This document shows positions 17,764 to 28,063 of a stretch of 42,804 nt of DNA, one piece after another; position 1 is the first letter of the stretch, and every line of letters begins with the position of its first letter. The stretch covers positions 1 to 42,804 of the forward strand of contig JAITEZ010000118.1 of the NCBI GenBank assembly GCA_031281735.1, read 5' to 3'. The position numbers and the translations under genes are program-made. The stretch is from Deltaproteobacteria bacterium (GTDB taxonomy: Bacteria > Desulfobacterota > Desulfarculia > Adiutricales > Adiutricaceae). Below the pieces are notes generated by a model that was not told the origin of the DNA, did not search any database, and saw nothing but the letters and a program-made list of their open reading frames with translations.

Positions 17764-20030
17764 GTTGATCCCTATGATCCTCGTGCCGGGCGGGGACGTC
17801 CCCTGCCGCCGCGCGGGGGAGCCGGACCGGGCGCCGCAGAGGGGGCGGGCGCGCGTCAAGGGGCATCGAGCGCAAGTCGGCGGGAGGCCGGCGGGGAGGG
17901 GGTGCGGACTTCAATCAGTTTCCAGGCTAGTTTAACACGATGACCCGTGTTTCCCGCAATGTCCCAGCCCGCAAGCCAGGGGAAGCACCCGTTAACCAGC
18001 GGTCGTATCATCGCAGCCGGTAGCCTGCAGGATACCCCGGTTCAGGCCGGAAGACACCTGTCATGTCGCCAGGCATGAACGGCTGTCCCTGTCGCCGGGC
18101 CCGTTGCCGGGGGGCGGGGACGCGGGATCTGGCGGCGTCCCGTCCTCCCAGGGGGCTGGGCTCCCCCCGGCGTCCGGCAGGCCCCGTCCCCTGGCGGAAG
18201 ACCGAGTCCGGACGAGGCCGTGGCGGGATGCTCCGGCGCGATGCTGCCGTGATCGTTCGCCCTGGCGCCGGGGTTGCCCGCGAGGGACGCCTGCGCTTCC
18301 GGTGGCGGGCGTGTTCCTGCGGGATCCGGTTCAGGCCGTGTTCCTCCGGGGCGAGCCCCGCGGCCCACGGGGGCGGTCACCGGGGCTTCGGGAAGACGGC
18401 TGGAGCCTTCCGGAGGGGACGGCGCACCGGGGAGGCCGGGGGCGCCTCCGGGCCGGCCCCCGGGCCCATACCCGCCGGGAGACGGCGGTCTTGCCGGCGG
18501 CATCGCCCAAGGGACGCGGAGTTCCCGCCCCCCCCTCCCGGGCCGGGATTCCTGTGCGCCGCCCGCCTGCCGCGCGCTCCCCGGAGGGCTCGGGGGGAGG
18601 GGGCTTTCCCGGCCCCTTCCTGCGGGGCGGCGTCCCTGGCCCGGGCCCTCCCCGCCCCTCCTGCCAGCCTGTTCCGCCGAGGCCTCTCCCGTTCGCCAGG
18701 GGTCGGCTCAAGTCTTCCTGCCCTCCGGCAGAGCCGCGCCGGATCCGCGATCGGCTGGAGAAGCCCCCCGCCTGCGGCCTCGCCTCCAAGCGGTGCTTCA
18801 GCGCGTCCCGGCCCCTGAGCTCGGGCGCCCCGCGGACGGCCCAGGCGATCCAGCGGCGCCGGATCCGGCCCGGGCCCCGCGCGCCCCGGCCGGCTTGTCT
18901 CCCTGGACACGGGGCGGGCCCGTGCCTGGGCCCGATCCCGGCGCTGCTGTCCGCGGGGGGATGCCCGGGCGCTCCGGGAAGGGAAGCGGGAAGGGCAGGG
19001 TCTCAGGATCTCGGGGCGAACGCCCGCGCCTGGCGGCATTTCCCGGCAGGGGCGCGCCTGGCGCGTTCCGTCGGGCCGGCCCTGGGACGGCCCGGCTCCG
19101 CCCGGAGCCCCGGCTCCTGGCCCGCGTCCCCGGCCTTCCGGAGAACCCCGCCCTGGTTGCGCTCGCGGACGATCAACCTGGACGGCCTCATCCCGCCCTC
19201 GCCGCATTATCTGCTGCCGGTCGCCGCGTCCCTCGGACCGCCGCCCGTGCGACGCTGGGTAACCTCTCGAGGTGGCTCTGGCAGGACTGACGGGAAACCG
19301 CCGGGCTGTCCTTGGCGGATCCGCGGGTATGCGGGGCAGGGGGCGCTCCCGGATGCCCTTCCGGGACGGGCAAGGGGCCCGTGGGTCTCCGCGAGGCGGC
19401 TCGCGGCGATGGAGAGGGCCGTCTCCCGCGACCTGAGGCTCCGGAGTAAGGCCGTCCGCGGCAGAAGCGGCGGCCCGTCTCGGCGGCATGCGCGGGGGTT
19501 CGGGGTTAGGGGCCGCGGGGAGGCACCCGCCTGGCGGGTCTCCGGGCGTAGGTGGCAAGTACCAAGGACATGCCGCGGCCGAGGCATCCGGGGGAGGGAC
19601 GCGGCAAGCGACTTGGGAGCGCCGAGGGGATGCCTTGGCATCTGGTTGCGTTGCGGCCGGGCAAACCGGCCACGCCGCCTGACAGGCGGACGGGAGCCCT
19701 CCCCCGCAACCGCCGGGGGCCTGCCGGGCACGTGGGCCTCTTGAGGCAGGGGCGCCGCCGGGCCCGCGTCTTCCGGACGTCCTTTCTCGCGGCCAGGGAG
19801 GGCATCCGCAGACGCCCCGCTGGCCTGAGCCTCCCCCCGCAGGTGCCCGGGGCCGGCTCTGTCGCGCGGCCGGGAAGCGCATGCGTTAGGCCTTTGCCGG
19901 CGAGCTCAGCCTCGCCGTCCCCCGGCCTGGGAGGGATCCCCTGGCGGGCCCTGCGCCCCGGCCGGCCGCAGGCGGATACTTGCATCTACCCTTTTCTCGC
20001 CGATAAAGGCAAAGAATAAAAATAAATAAA

Positions 20031-22192
20031 CCCTATTTCCCGGTTTTTTTTTGCGCTACACTATTATTTTTTGTAAATGCATGGCATGATATTTGCTGGC
20101 ACCCGATGATCATTATTAAAGTGGCGACCGTGGTCTCTTGTTTTTACTGCCAGGTGGCCGTCCTCGTTTTCGCCGTATTACTGGTACCTCAGTACTTGTT
20201 TCTTCAGGTGAATTTGGGGAACTGTTTTGTATATCTTTTCGTGAGCTGAGACTCTTTTTTGGACGACCTCTTTTTCTATTATTATTTTTCGTAAGGGAAA
20301 AGCAACTATTTTTATTGTTATGTCCTGATTCAATTAAAAATAAACTCTCTAAATTTAAGTTTTTAATAGTATTATTCTGAGTTTTTGTAGGCTCTTGAAC
20401 AATAATTGTACCTGAAGGATATATTTTAGCATATAATCTAGCTAAATGATAAAAAATAAAATTAGCGGAATATTTAGATTTTAATAATCTAAAATTAATT
20501 ATCATATACATTATTGTCGCTAAAAAATTAATATTAAGATGTCCTCGAATGGCTTCTATGCTGTGGAGGCGCAATGGCATCAGATTTGTCATATTTTTTG
20601 CTGTGTCAAAAAACTGCTCAATCTTTTGTCTAGCGTAGTATATATCTAATATATCAGAAGGATTACAATTCTTTGATGCAAGCAAAATAAATTTACCTGC
20701 ATTTTTTAGTTTATTTTGAATTAAATTTTTTGAATCAATATTTTCATCAGCCTTTAGTATTGAATTATTTAATTCATGAAAGTATCTTTCATTATCATGC
20801 ATTAAAAATGCATAAAAATCATTATTAAAAATTTTAATAGGTATTTTTTTACCAAATAAAGTTCTATTTTTATAACTTATTGCATTGTCAGGGGTCAAGA
20901 GGTCGTCACTATGGTTATTCAAGATGTCCTTATAGATAGTCCTATTAGGCAACATTCTAACTACAAAGGGCACTTTTATTGATATTAAATCTTTTATATT
21001 TTCATCACTATAATAGCCAGCATCCATTATAATAAATTCAATATTAATATTAAAAGCTTTTAATTCTTGTAATGTAGTATTTAATGTAATTTTATCTATT
21101 ATATTACCAGGAATATATCTAAAATAGATAGGTAATCCAGTGTTTTGGTCTACCACATATATTAATCTAATTTCTCTTTTTATAATACCATTATGATTAT
21201 TAAATGCGGCAACATCGATTTGAATTTTATTTTCGAGACCTGTGCTGTCTATAAGCAGTGGAAATGTTAAAACATCTCTTGATGAGTAATTTGATATAAT
21301 ATACTCTAAATATAATATTATCATTCGACGATATATATATTCTTGTCCAAATAAAGTTAAAAATTCACTTATTCTCTGAGATTGAAGATGAGCATGTTTA
21401 TAAAGAAATTTTGCATATGAAGCATTATACCATAATGATGCATTAAGATATGGGACATTACTCTGCAAAGTTCTGAAAGCAATCAGAGCTTTAACCGTAT
21501 CCACATCTTCAGGATAGATTTTATCTATAACGGAAATCATCCCACTTTGCTCTAATATTTTATTGTATACCCATATATCACCAAATTCTACACAATAATC
21601 TCTATTTTGTGCTATATTTTTATTATAATGTGATTGAAATTCTGGTGGTGCTTCAGCAAAACCATGCTCTATAGTATATTTAAATATTCCTTTTTCCTTA
21701 TTTTCAAAAATACCATATTCTAAATCAATAACTTTACCAAGATACAGTCGACTATTGTGTGTAACTTTTCCATTTTTGTCTCGTTTTGTGTCTTTATAAT
21801 GAGATGCATAAATGTTATTTTGTATACGGATATGGCCGAGCGAAGAATGTAATGAAGGAGATGAGGCTTGTTTCTTTGTTTCATCAGTAGACAAAGAAGT
21901 CGATGAATCTAATGATTGGGCTTGACAAATGCCATCATTAAGATTGGTATCCTTGTCGATTTCCATTTTACCCTCAAATATTTGTAGCGTTATTTTTGTC
22001 GCTACACTATTGAAGGCTAGACGAAAACCAACAAAAAGTCAAGAAAAAAAAATCGATTATTGAGATAGGATTAATGACATGTTAAAAATGATTAATCGTT
22101 AAAATTTTTATTAATATTTAAATTTATGTTATATTATTCCTATGCGAAAACTATGCCAATAATTGAAGCGTCAAAAATTCCGGGAAATAGGG
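20031..22192 (-). mobile_element. AT-rich IS1634-like (IS4 superfamily) insertion sequence, apparently complete
   Basis: Terminal inverted repeats CCCTATTTCCCGG (20031-20043) / CCGGGAAATAGGG (22180-22192) with imperfect inward extension; 5-bp ATAAA flanks on both sides (20026-20030, 22193-22197). Confidence 0.85.
20116..21966 (-). CDS. IS4-superfamily (IS1634-like) transposase with two C-terminal AT-hook motifs
   Basis: DDE context LLIDSTGL, FIIMDAGYYSDENI, and YYARQKIEQFFDTAK (Y-2-R-3-E-6-K); C-term RKRGRPKK and RRKRGRPPGSKNK. Confidence 0.93.
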   Translation of the reverse strand: MEIDKDTNLNDGICQAQSLDSSTSLSTDETKKQASSPSLHSSLGHIRIQNNIYASHYKDTKRDKNGKVTHNSRLYLGKVIDLEYGIFENKEKGIFKYTIEHGFAEAPPEFQSHYNKNIAQNRDYCVEFGDIWVYNKILEQSGMISVIDKIYPEDVDTVKALIAFRTLQSNVPYLNASLWYNASYAKFLYKHAHLQSQRISEFLTLFGQEYIYRRMIILYLEYIISNYSSRDVLTFPLLIDSTGLENKIQIDVAAFNNHNGIIKREIRLIYVVDQNTGLPIYFRYIPGNIIDKITLNTTLQELKAFNINIEFIIMDAGYYSDENIKDLISIKVPFVVRMLPNRTIYKDILNNHSDDLLTPDNAISYKNRTLFGKKIPIKIFNNDFYAFLMHDNERYFHELNNSILKADENIDSKNLIQNKLKNAGKFILLASKNCNPSDILDIYYARQKIEQFFDTAKNMTNLMPLRLHSIEAIRGHLNINFLATIMYMIINFRLLKSKYSANFIFYHLARLYAKIYPSGTIIVQEPTKTQNNTIKNLNLESLFLIESGHNNKNSCFSLTKNNNRKRGRPKKSLSSRKDIQNSSPNSPEETSTEVPVIRRKRGRPPGSKNKRPRSPL

Positions 22193-22234
22193 ATAAATAG
22201 GTATATTATACCAAATTTAATAAACAGTTTGTTG

Positions 22235-23083
22235 CTACAGCGATCCTCTCTTGGCGGCCAGGCTCTCGTCTTTCCTGCGGATGGCCAGCCGGTAGATCTC
22301 CTCGAGGAGCTGGGCGGCGTTGGCGCTCTGGGCGGCGGGATCGGCAGGGGGGGAGGGGGGCGCGGCGGCTCCGGGATCCCCGGCCGGGGGGGGCGGGCTT
22401 CCCGCGGCGACGGATCCCGGGGGCTCCAGGAGCAAGTCGGGCGGGGCGGTGTAAGGCGGGGAGGGCTTGGCGGGATTGAAGATCTCATCGAGATCCATGA
22501 GCCTTTCGGCGATGAGGCGATCCGTCGGGACGGAGGAGTTCTTGTCGAAGTAGCGGATCTCCTCGATGGAGCGCTCCAGTGACCTGGCCTCGGGGGAACC
22601 CTGGGGGAAGCGGGCCAGGAGCGTCTCCGCCCGCGAGAGGAGGCCGTAGACCCCGTCGGCGCGGCGCTCGGCCGAGGCGTCGGAGAAGGACTTGCGCCTG
22701 GCGGCCCAGCTCATGCCGTAGGCCGCGGCAGCGAAGACCGCGAGAAGCAGGAGCTGCACGAGGACGAGGGCCGCGAGGCCCGTGGCGATGCCTGCCATGA
22801 AGAGGAGGGAGACGGCGAACGCCATGGCCAGGTACACCAGGGCCGCCAGCGCCGCCCCCCCGGAAGCCAGGGGCGCCGGTGCGCCCGGCCGGGCGAGCCG
22901 CGGCAGGGCGAGCGACCCTGCGGCGGCCGTGCCCGCGAGCAGCAGGGCCGCGAAAGCCGCGAGACGGGCGGGGGTGAGCCCGTCCGCCGCAACGGCGAAA
23001 AGGATCAGGGCCAGGATAACCAGGGCGTCGAAGGCGAGCCAGGCGATGGCGAGAGGCTTGAGACGGTTTGCGGCGTCGGTCAT
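22235..23083 (-). CDS. Membrane protein of unknown function (4-5 TM helices, Pro/Ala-rich linker, C-terminal helix)
   Basis: MTDAANRLKPLAIAWLAFDALVILALILFAV... hydrophobic segments; start at ATG 23083. Confidence 0.7.
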   Translation of the reverse strand: MTDAANRLKPLAIAWLAFDALVILALILFAVAADGLTPARLAAFAALLLAGTAAAGSLALPRLARPGAPAPLASGGAALAALVYLAMAFAVSLLFMAGIATGLAALVLVQLLLLAVFAAAAYGMSWAARRKSFSDASAERRADGVYGLLSRAETLLARFPQGSPEARSLERSIEEIRYFDKNSSVPTDRLIAERLMDLDEIFNPAKPSPPYTAPPDLLLEPPGSVAAGSPPPPAGDPGAAAPPSPPADPAAQSANAAQLLEEIYRLAIRRKDESLAAKRGSL

Positions 23084-23733
23084 GGGAGGCCTTTCCGCCC
23101 GTCGTGGGGCGATGGTAGGGGAGGGCACGCCGGCGGCGGGCGAGGGTGCGGGAGTCGCCGGCCTCTTGCCGCCCCCCTGCCCGGGGGCCAGGGGGGCGGC
23201 GCGGCCTGTGCCGCGGGAGGTGTCGGCCGGCCGCCGCCAATCCGCGAGCCGCCGGATCCCCGCCCGCCGCAGGGAAGGCGCCTGGTCGGAGGGCGGCCGT
23301 CCCTCCCCTCAGCGCCCGCAGGGAGCGGCCATTCCCGGCCGTTGCCGGGCGGGAGCCGCATCCCCGGGGTGCGACCTCTTCCCCATCCGGCCTGGCGCGG
23401 GCGGAAGCGGGCGCGGGCGGAAGATCGATCGCGCCGTCCACGGTGCCGCGGGTGAGCCGGGGTTCGGCGCGCGGCATGGCCGGGAGACGATCGGCGCTCC
23501 GCGGCCCCGAGACCGTCCCCGGCGGCGGGCGGGCACCGCCCGCCCGGCGCGGCGGCGGGACGCGCCATCCGCCCGCCCGGCGCCATCCGGGGCGTCTCCC
23601 CCTCCCCCGGCGGGCGGCCGTTCACGTCCCCGCGCGGCACCATGCCCGGGAAGGGCCTGAAAGGGGCCGCGGGTTCCCGCGGCCGACGGAGGCGCCGGTC
23701 ACCGGAGGGGGCCGGGGCGGGCCCGCCGCCGCC

Positions 23734-25038
23734 CTAGAGCTTCTGGCCGCAGTTGAGGCAGAACTTCGCGGCGGGGGCGTTGTCGGTGTTGCACTTGGGG
23801 CATTTCTTCGGGCCGACGGCGAAGCCGCAGGAGGGGCAGAACTTGAGGCCGGGTCGGTCCAGTGCGGCCCCGCACTTGGGGCAGGGCGTCGGGAGCGCGT
23901 AGCCGCAGGAGGGGCAGGAGGTGGCCCCTTTGGGGAGATCCTGTCCGCACTTGGGGCAGGGGTTGTAGGGATCGCCGCAGTTGGGGCAGAAGCGGGCGTC
24001 GGGGGACATGAGGGTCCCGCACTTGTCGCAGCGGATCTCCCGCTGGGCCTGCTGGGCCTGCTGCTGGAGGGGTTTGCCGCAGGAGGGGCAGAAGCGGGTG
24101 CCGGAGGCGGTCTCCGCCCCGCAGGCGGGGCAGCGCACCCTCTGGCCGGGGGGGGCGATGGAGACGGCTGCGGCCGCGCCGGCGGCCTGCTGGCCGAACG
24201 CGGCCCCCAGGCCCGCGCCCATGCCGAGGCCGATGCCCGCGCCCATCACCGCTGCGCCGGCTCCTCCGGGGTTCTTGGCTGCGCCCTCCAGCACGTCGAA
24301 GGAGCGCTGCTGGGTGTAGTCGTAGCCTATGATGTTCATCTCGGCCTTGCGGGCCAGCGCCCCCTTGAGCTGGATCACGGCTGGGTCGTCCTCGGGCACG
24401 GACACGTCGTTCACGAAGAAGTTCAGGAGCTTGAGGCCGTACTCGGCGAGGAAGGGGGCGGTGCGGTCGCGGATGTGATCCGAGAGCTCGTCCAGGTAGG
24501 CGCTCATCTCGAGAATCGAGATGCCCTTCTTGACCAGGTACTGGGCCAGCGTGTCCTTGGTCTTGGTGAGGAAGAGCCCCCGGAAGACCCGGGTCAGGGT
24601 CTCCTGGTCGAACTGCCTGGTGGTGCCCACGAGCTTCGCGAGGAACTTGGCGGAGTTCTCGACCTGGATCCCAAACTGGCCGAAGGACCTTACCGGGACC
24701 ATGATGCCGAACTTGGGATCCTGGATCTGTATGGGCGTGGGCGTGCCCCACTTGACGTCCAGGGAATGGGCCTTGTTGACGAACCACACCTCGGCCGAGA
24801 AGGGCGACTGGCCGCCGAAGGGGAGCCGGATGAGGGAGGTGAGGAGTGGGATGTTGTCGGTGTCCAGTGTGTGACGGCCAGGGCCGAAGACGTCCAGGGC
24901 CCTGCCGCCCTTGAAGAACACGGCCTCCTGGGACTCATTGACGATGAGCTGGGTCCAGGTGCTCAGTTCCTCGCTGGGGAACTTCCAGGCGAAGACGCTG
25001 TTGGGTCCGCTGTACTTGACGAGATCTATTATGGCCAT
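23734..25038 (-). CDS. SPFH-domain/virion-core-like protein (YdjI-like) with C-terminal zinc ribbons
   Basis: MAIIDLVKYSGPNSVFAWKFPSEELSTWTQLIVNESQEAVFFKGG; repeated CxxCG pairs (CPACGAE..FCPSCGK, CDKCGT..FCPNCGD, CPKCGQ..CPSCGY, CPKCGA..FCPSCGF, CPKCN..FCLNCGQ). Confidence 0.92.
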   Translation of the reverse strand: MAIIDLVKYSGPNSVFAWKFPSEELSTWTQLIVNESQEAVFFKGGRALDVFGPGRHTLDTDNIPLLTSLIRLPFGGQSPFSAEVWFVNKAHSLDVKWGTPTPIQIQDPKFGIMVPVRSFGQFGIQVENSAKFLAKLVGTTRQFDQETLTRVFRGLFLTKTKDTLAQYLVKKGISILEMSAYLDELSDHIRDRTAPFLAEYGLKLLNFFVNDVSVPEDDPAVIQLKGALARKAEMNIIGYDYTQQRSFDVLEGAAKNPGGAGAAVMGAGIGLGMGAGLGAAFGQQAAGAAAAVSIAPPGQRVRCPACGAETASGTRFCPSCGKPLQQQAQQAQREIRCDKCGTLMSPDARFCPNCGDPYNPCPKCGQDLPKGATSCPSCGYALPTPCPKCGAALDRPGLKFCPSCGFAVGPKKCPKCNTDNAPAAKFCLNCGQKL

Positions 25039-25753
25039 GCTTCACCAGTCGCCAGTCCCGCGGTTGGGGGCCCGGCCGGGCGGGCCGGGGGGCGCCGGAC
25101 ACCCGCTTCCGGGGCGCGGGGCGGGAACGGGAAGACACTTACCAGATATTGTCTCGGCAAGTCAAGGAGGGAACGGGCGAAACGCTTATCCAGCACGGGC
25201 GCACGGTTGGAAGGGCTCCGGGCGGCGGGGCTCCGGCCGCTGTCGGACTCGCCAGGCGCCGGAGAGGCGGGTGGCCGGCGGGGACTTCCGCCTGACGGCA
25301 GGTGCCAGCCCGATGGAAGGGATCATCCCCACGATGCCGACGCGAGATACACGCCGGCCCCTGGGCCGGACGATCCCAAAGGGGGGCATGGTTGAAGACA
25401 TGACAGCTATTTAAAAGGTATTATATCATAAAATTGATTTCAAAAATATAAGAAAAATATAAGCAATTGACTGCATCAGCTGCGGGCAGTCCCTCCGGCG
25501 CTCCTGGCCTGCGGCGGCCCCGCCCGGCCGGGGATCCAGCGGCACCTGCCGCCTGCCGCCGGCGGAGTCCCCCCCGGGCGCTCCGCGCCCGGGGTGCCCG
25601 GCGGCGCGGGCAAGCGGTTCCGTCCGCGTTCCGCGGCTGTCAGCGGATGTTTCCTTAAGGCGAGAGAGGCGCTTGTCTGCGGGGGCGGCGCACCGCCCTT
25701 CCCGGATTCGGGATCGTGCCGGGCTGCTCGGGGCTCCCCTGCCGTCCCGGATG

Positions 25754-25782
25754 TTGACAATAATCCCGCTCACGGGTAGATT
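25754..25782 (+). promoter_or_regulatory. Sigma70-like promoter candidate (TTGACA-17-TAGATT) with no obvious gene downstream
   Basis: Perfect -35; 4/6 -10; 17-bp spacer. Confidence 0.3.
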
Positions 25783-26807
25783 CGCTAATCGTTCAGGGGC
25801 ACGGCGGCGGTGCCGGACTTCCCGTCCTCGCGGAACCCCGGCGGCGGCCGCGCCGCCGGCTCCTCGGCGGGGATCAGACGTGCCCCTTCCCCGCCACCCT
25901 TCCCGGTATCCAGGCTTTTTTCCGTTTTTCTGGGAGGCGGATCCCCCTTCTTTAAGTCCTCCCGGAGGGGGCGCGGCGGGCCCGCGGGACTTTCGCGGGA
26001 AGCCCCTCCCGCGCCGCGGGGTGCCGCCGTTTCGGACGGGTCTCGAGGCGTCCCGGTTTCCGGGGGCGGGTCAAGGCGTTTTTCCAGGCTGGCGGGTCAG
26101 TCCGTGGCCGCGCGCGGCACTACCCTAGAGGATTTTGGGCACGGTGGGCGGACGGGGGGCGGCTCCCTGTCCAGGACGTTTTCAGCCGGCCTCCGGCCGG
26201 GCCCGTGATGCCGGCGGTTCATGACGCCGTCTGCCGGACGTTTGACGCTGTGTGACGCTCGACCGTGACCGCTGAGGTGGCGGGCCGCCCGCACTGGGGG
26301 GCGCCTCCTCCTGGCCTTCCAGCGGACGCCGCCGGGCGAGTCCGTCCGGCAAGCCCGGCCTTTCCGGCGCGCAGGACGGCGGCCGGGCCGCCGTCCTGCA
26401 TCTCGCGATCAGGACGGATCCGCGCCCGTTCCCGGGTGCCGGATGCCCGCCATGCCGCCGGAGGGCGACGCCGTCCCCCGGCCGGTCAAGCCCCGGGGGG
26501 CGGGCGGCTTTGCGTTTCCAGCCCGGCGGAACGGCTAGGCTTCCCGGCCCGCCCCGGGGCGGGCCTTCTGTGTCGCCGGGAGAGGAATCCACCGGGGGCG
26601 GAGGGGCTTCCGGCCTGCCGTATCCGTTTGTCCGCCGTCGGCCGCCAGTATCCGTGAATCCCGTGGAGGCAGCCCGGCACTGCGGCGGGTCTTCCGCGCG
26701 CGGGGCCTCCCCGGGCCGCCATGTGTCAGGGGCCGCGCCAGGGCGGCGCGGGAGACCCCGCCGCCCGCCTGTCCGCTGACCACTCCGCAACGGAGGAAGC
26801 CAGACCC

Positions 26808-27482
26808 TTGAAGACCCTCCTCGTAGCCTGCGAGACCATCAGTGATGAGGTAGTCCAGGCGCTCGACCGCCTGGGGCTGGGCTATCCCGTGCGCTTCCTG
26901 GAGGGAGGCCTGCACCGGAACCCGGAGAGGCTGGGGGAGTGCCTCCGGGGCGTCCTGGGAGAGGCCGAGGGCCTCTGCGAGAGGCTCATCCTGGCCCTCG
27001 GCTGGTGCGGGGGGGGCATGGACAGCCTCTCCACTGGCTCCTACGAGACGGTGCTGCCGCTCGCTGACGACTGTCTCACCCTGCTTTTCGGCTCGACCGG
27101 CGCCCGCCGCTCGGCATCGGCGCCTCCCACCTATTTCCTCACCGGGGGCTGGCTCAGGGACGAGTCGAGCGTCGTGAAAGACTACGACCGCACGGCGCGG
27201 AGATTCGGGGCGGAGACAGCGGCCCGCCTCAACCGGACCGTCTGGGAAGGCTATGCCCGGCTGGGGCTCCTGGACACCGGGGCCTACGACCTGGGAGAGG
27301 CCCGGCGCGAGGTCACCCCCATGGCCGCCGAGCTGGGCCTGGAGGTGGCTACCGTGCCGGCGGATCTCTCCTGGCTGGACGAACTCCTCCTTGGGCCTCA
27401 CGACGATCCTGGGAGGTTCCTGAGGCTGCCGCCAGGAGCGAGGCTTTCCTTCTCGAGTTGGAAACCGCTCTTCTCCGGGTGA
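26808..27482 (+). CDS. DUF1638 domain-containing protein, TTG start
   Basis: KTLLVACETISDEV..ILALGWCGGGMDSL..DDCLTLLFGS...PTYFLTGGWL; GGAGG 26792-26796 upstream of TTG 26808. Confidence 0.85.
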   Translation: MKTLLVACETISDEVVQALDRLGLGYPVRFLEGGLHRNPERLGECLRGVLGEAEGLCERLILALGWCGGGMDSLSTGSYETVLPLADDCLTLLFGSTGARRSASAPPTYFLTGGWLRDESSVVKDYDRTARRFGAETAARLNRTVWEGYARLGLLDTGAYDLGEARREVTPMAAELGLEVATVPADLSWLDELLLGPHDDPGRFLRLPPGARLSFSSWKPLFSG

Positions 27483-28063
27483 CCGCAAGTCGGGCGCGGC
27501 GGGCAGGGGCGGGAGAGGCCTCAAGACCGGGGCGGGGCTCGCCGGCGGGAGGGAGGCGGCCCCATCGGGGGAAAGGAAAAACGGCCCCCCCGCGAGGGGA
27601 GGCCGTTGCCGGGAAAGGCACCGCCGGACGCGGCGGAGCCGTGCCGTGGGATGACGATGCAGGGCGGTCGGCAAGGAGGATTGGGGTGCCGGGCGGCCCG
27701 CTTCGGGACGCGGCGCGTCTCCATCGGCTGGGACGGGCGCCGTGAGAGTCCTCCGAGAGGCGTGGGAAGGCCGCGGCTACCCCAGCAGACACGTCCGGCG
27801 AAATCAGGGGAAGGATTACGGCATTGCAGGGGGAAGGCGCCGGTGCGGCCCAACCCCGGCGGGGACGCGCCTCCCGCACGGACGGCGGGTGTCCCTGGCC
27901 GCCGTGACGGGGAGCGTGCCGCCACATGATGCGGTAGGGAGACAGGGCAAGCGGCACCTGACGCGCACCGCCGGGACGGTGCCCGCAGACAGGCGGTTGC
28001 CGCTGGCCCGGCCTTCCGCAGGAAGCCGGGCCGAGGCGGAACCGCCAGCCGGGCCGGGAGCCG

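Noticed and set aside
18104-19882. Long overlapping ORFs on both strands (546 aa plus, 501 aa minus)
   Set aside because: Mutually overlapping, Arg/Pro/Gly/Ala-rich, no motif, no ribosome-binding site; best explained by stop-codon depletion in GC-rich relic DNA.
20054-22011. 12-bp direct repeat CGCTACACTATT as the ends/target duplication of the first IS
   Set aside because: The CCCTATTTCCCGG inverted ends with exact ATAAA flanks at 20031/22192 are a better boundary; the left CGCTACA copy falls in the TIR's imperfect inner extension, the other is internal.
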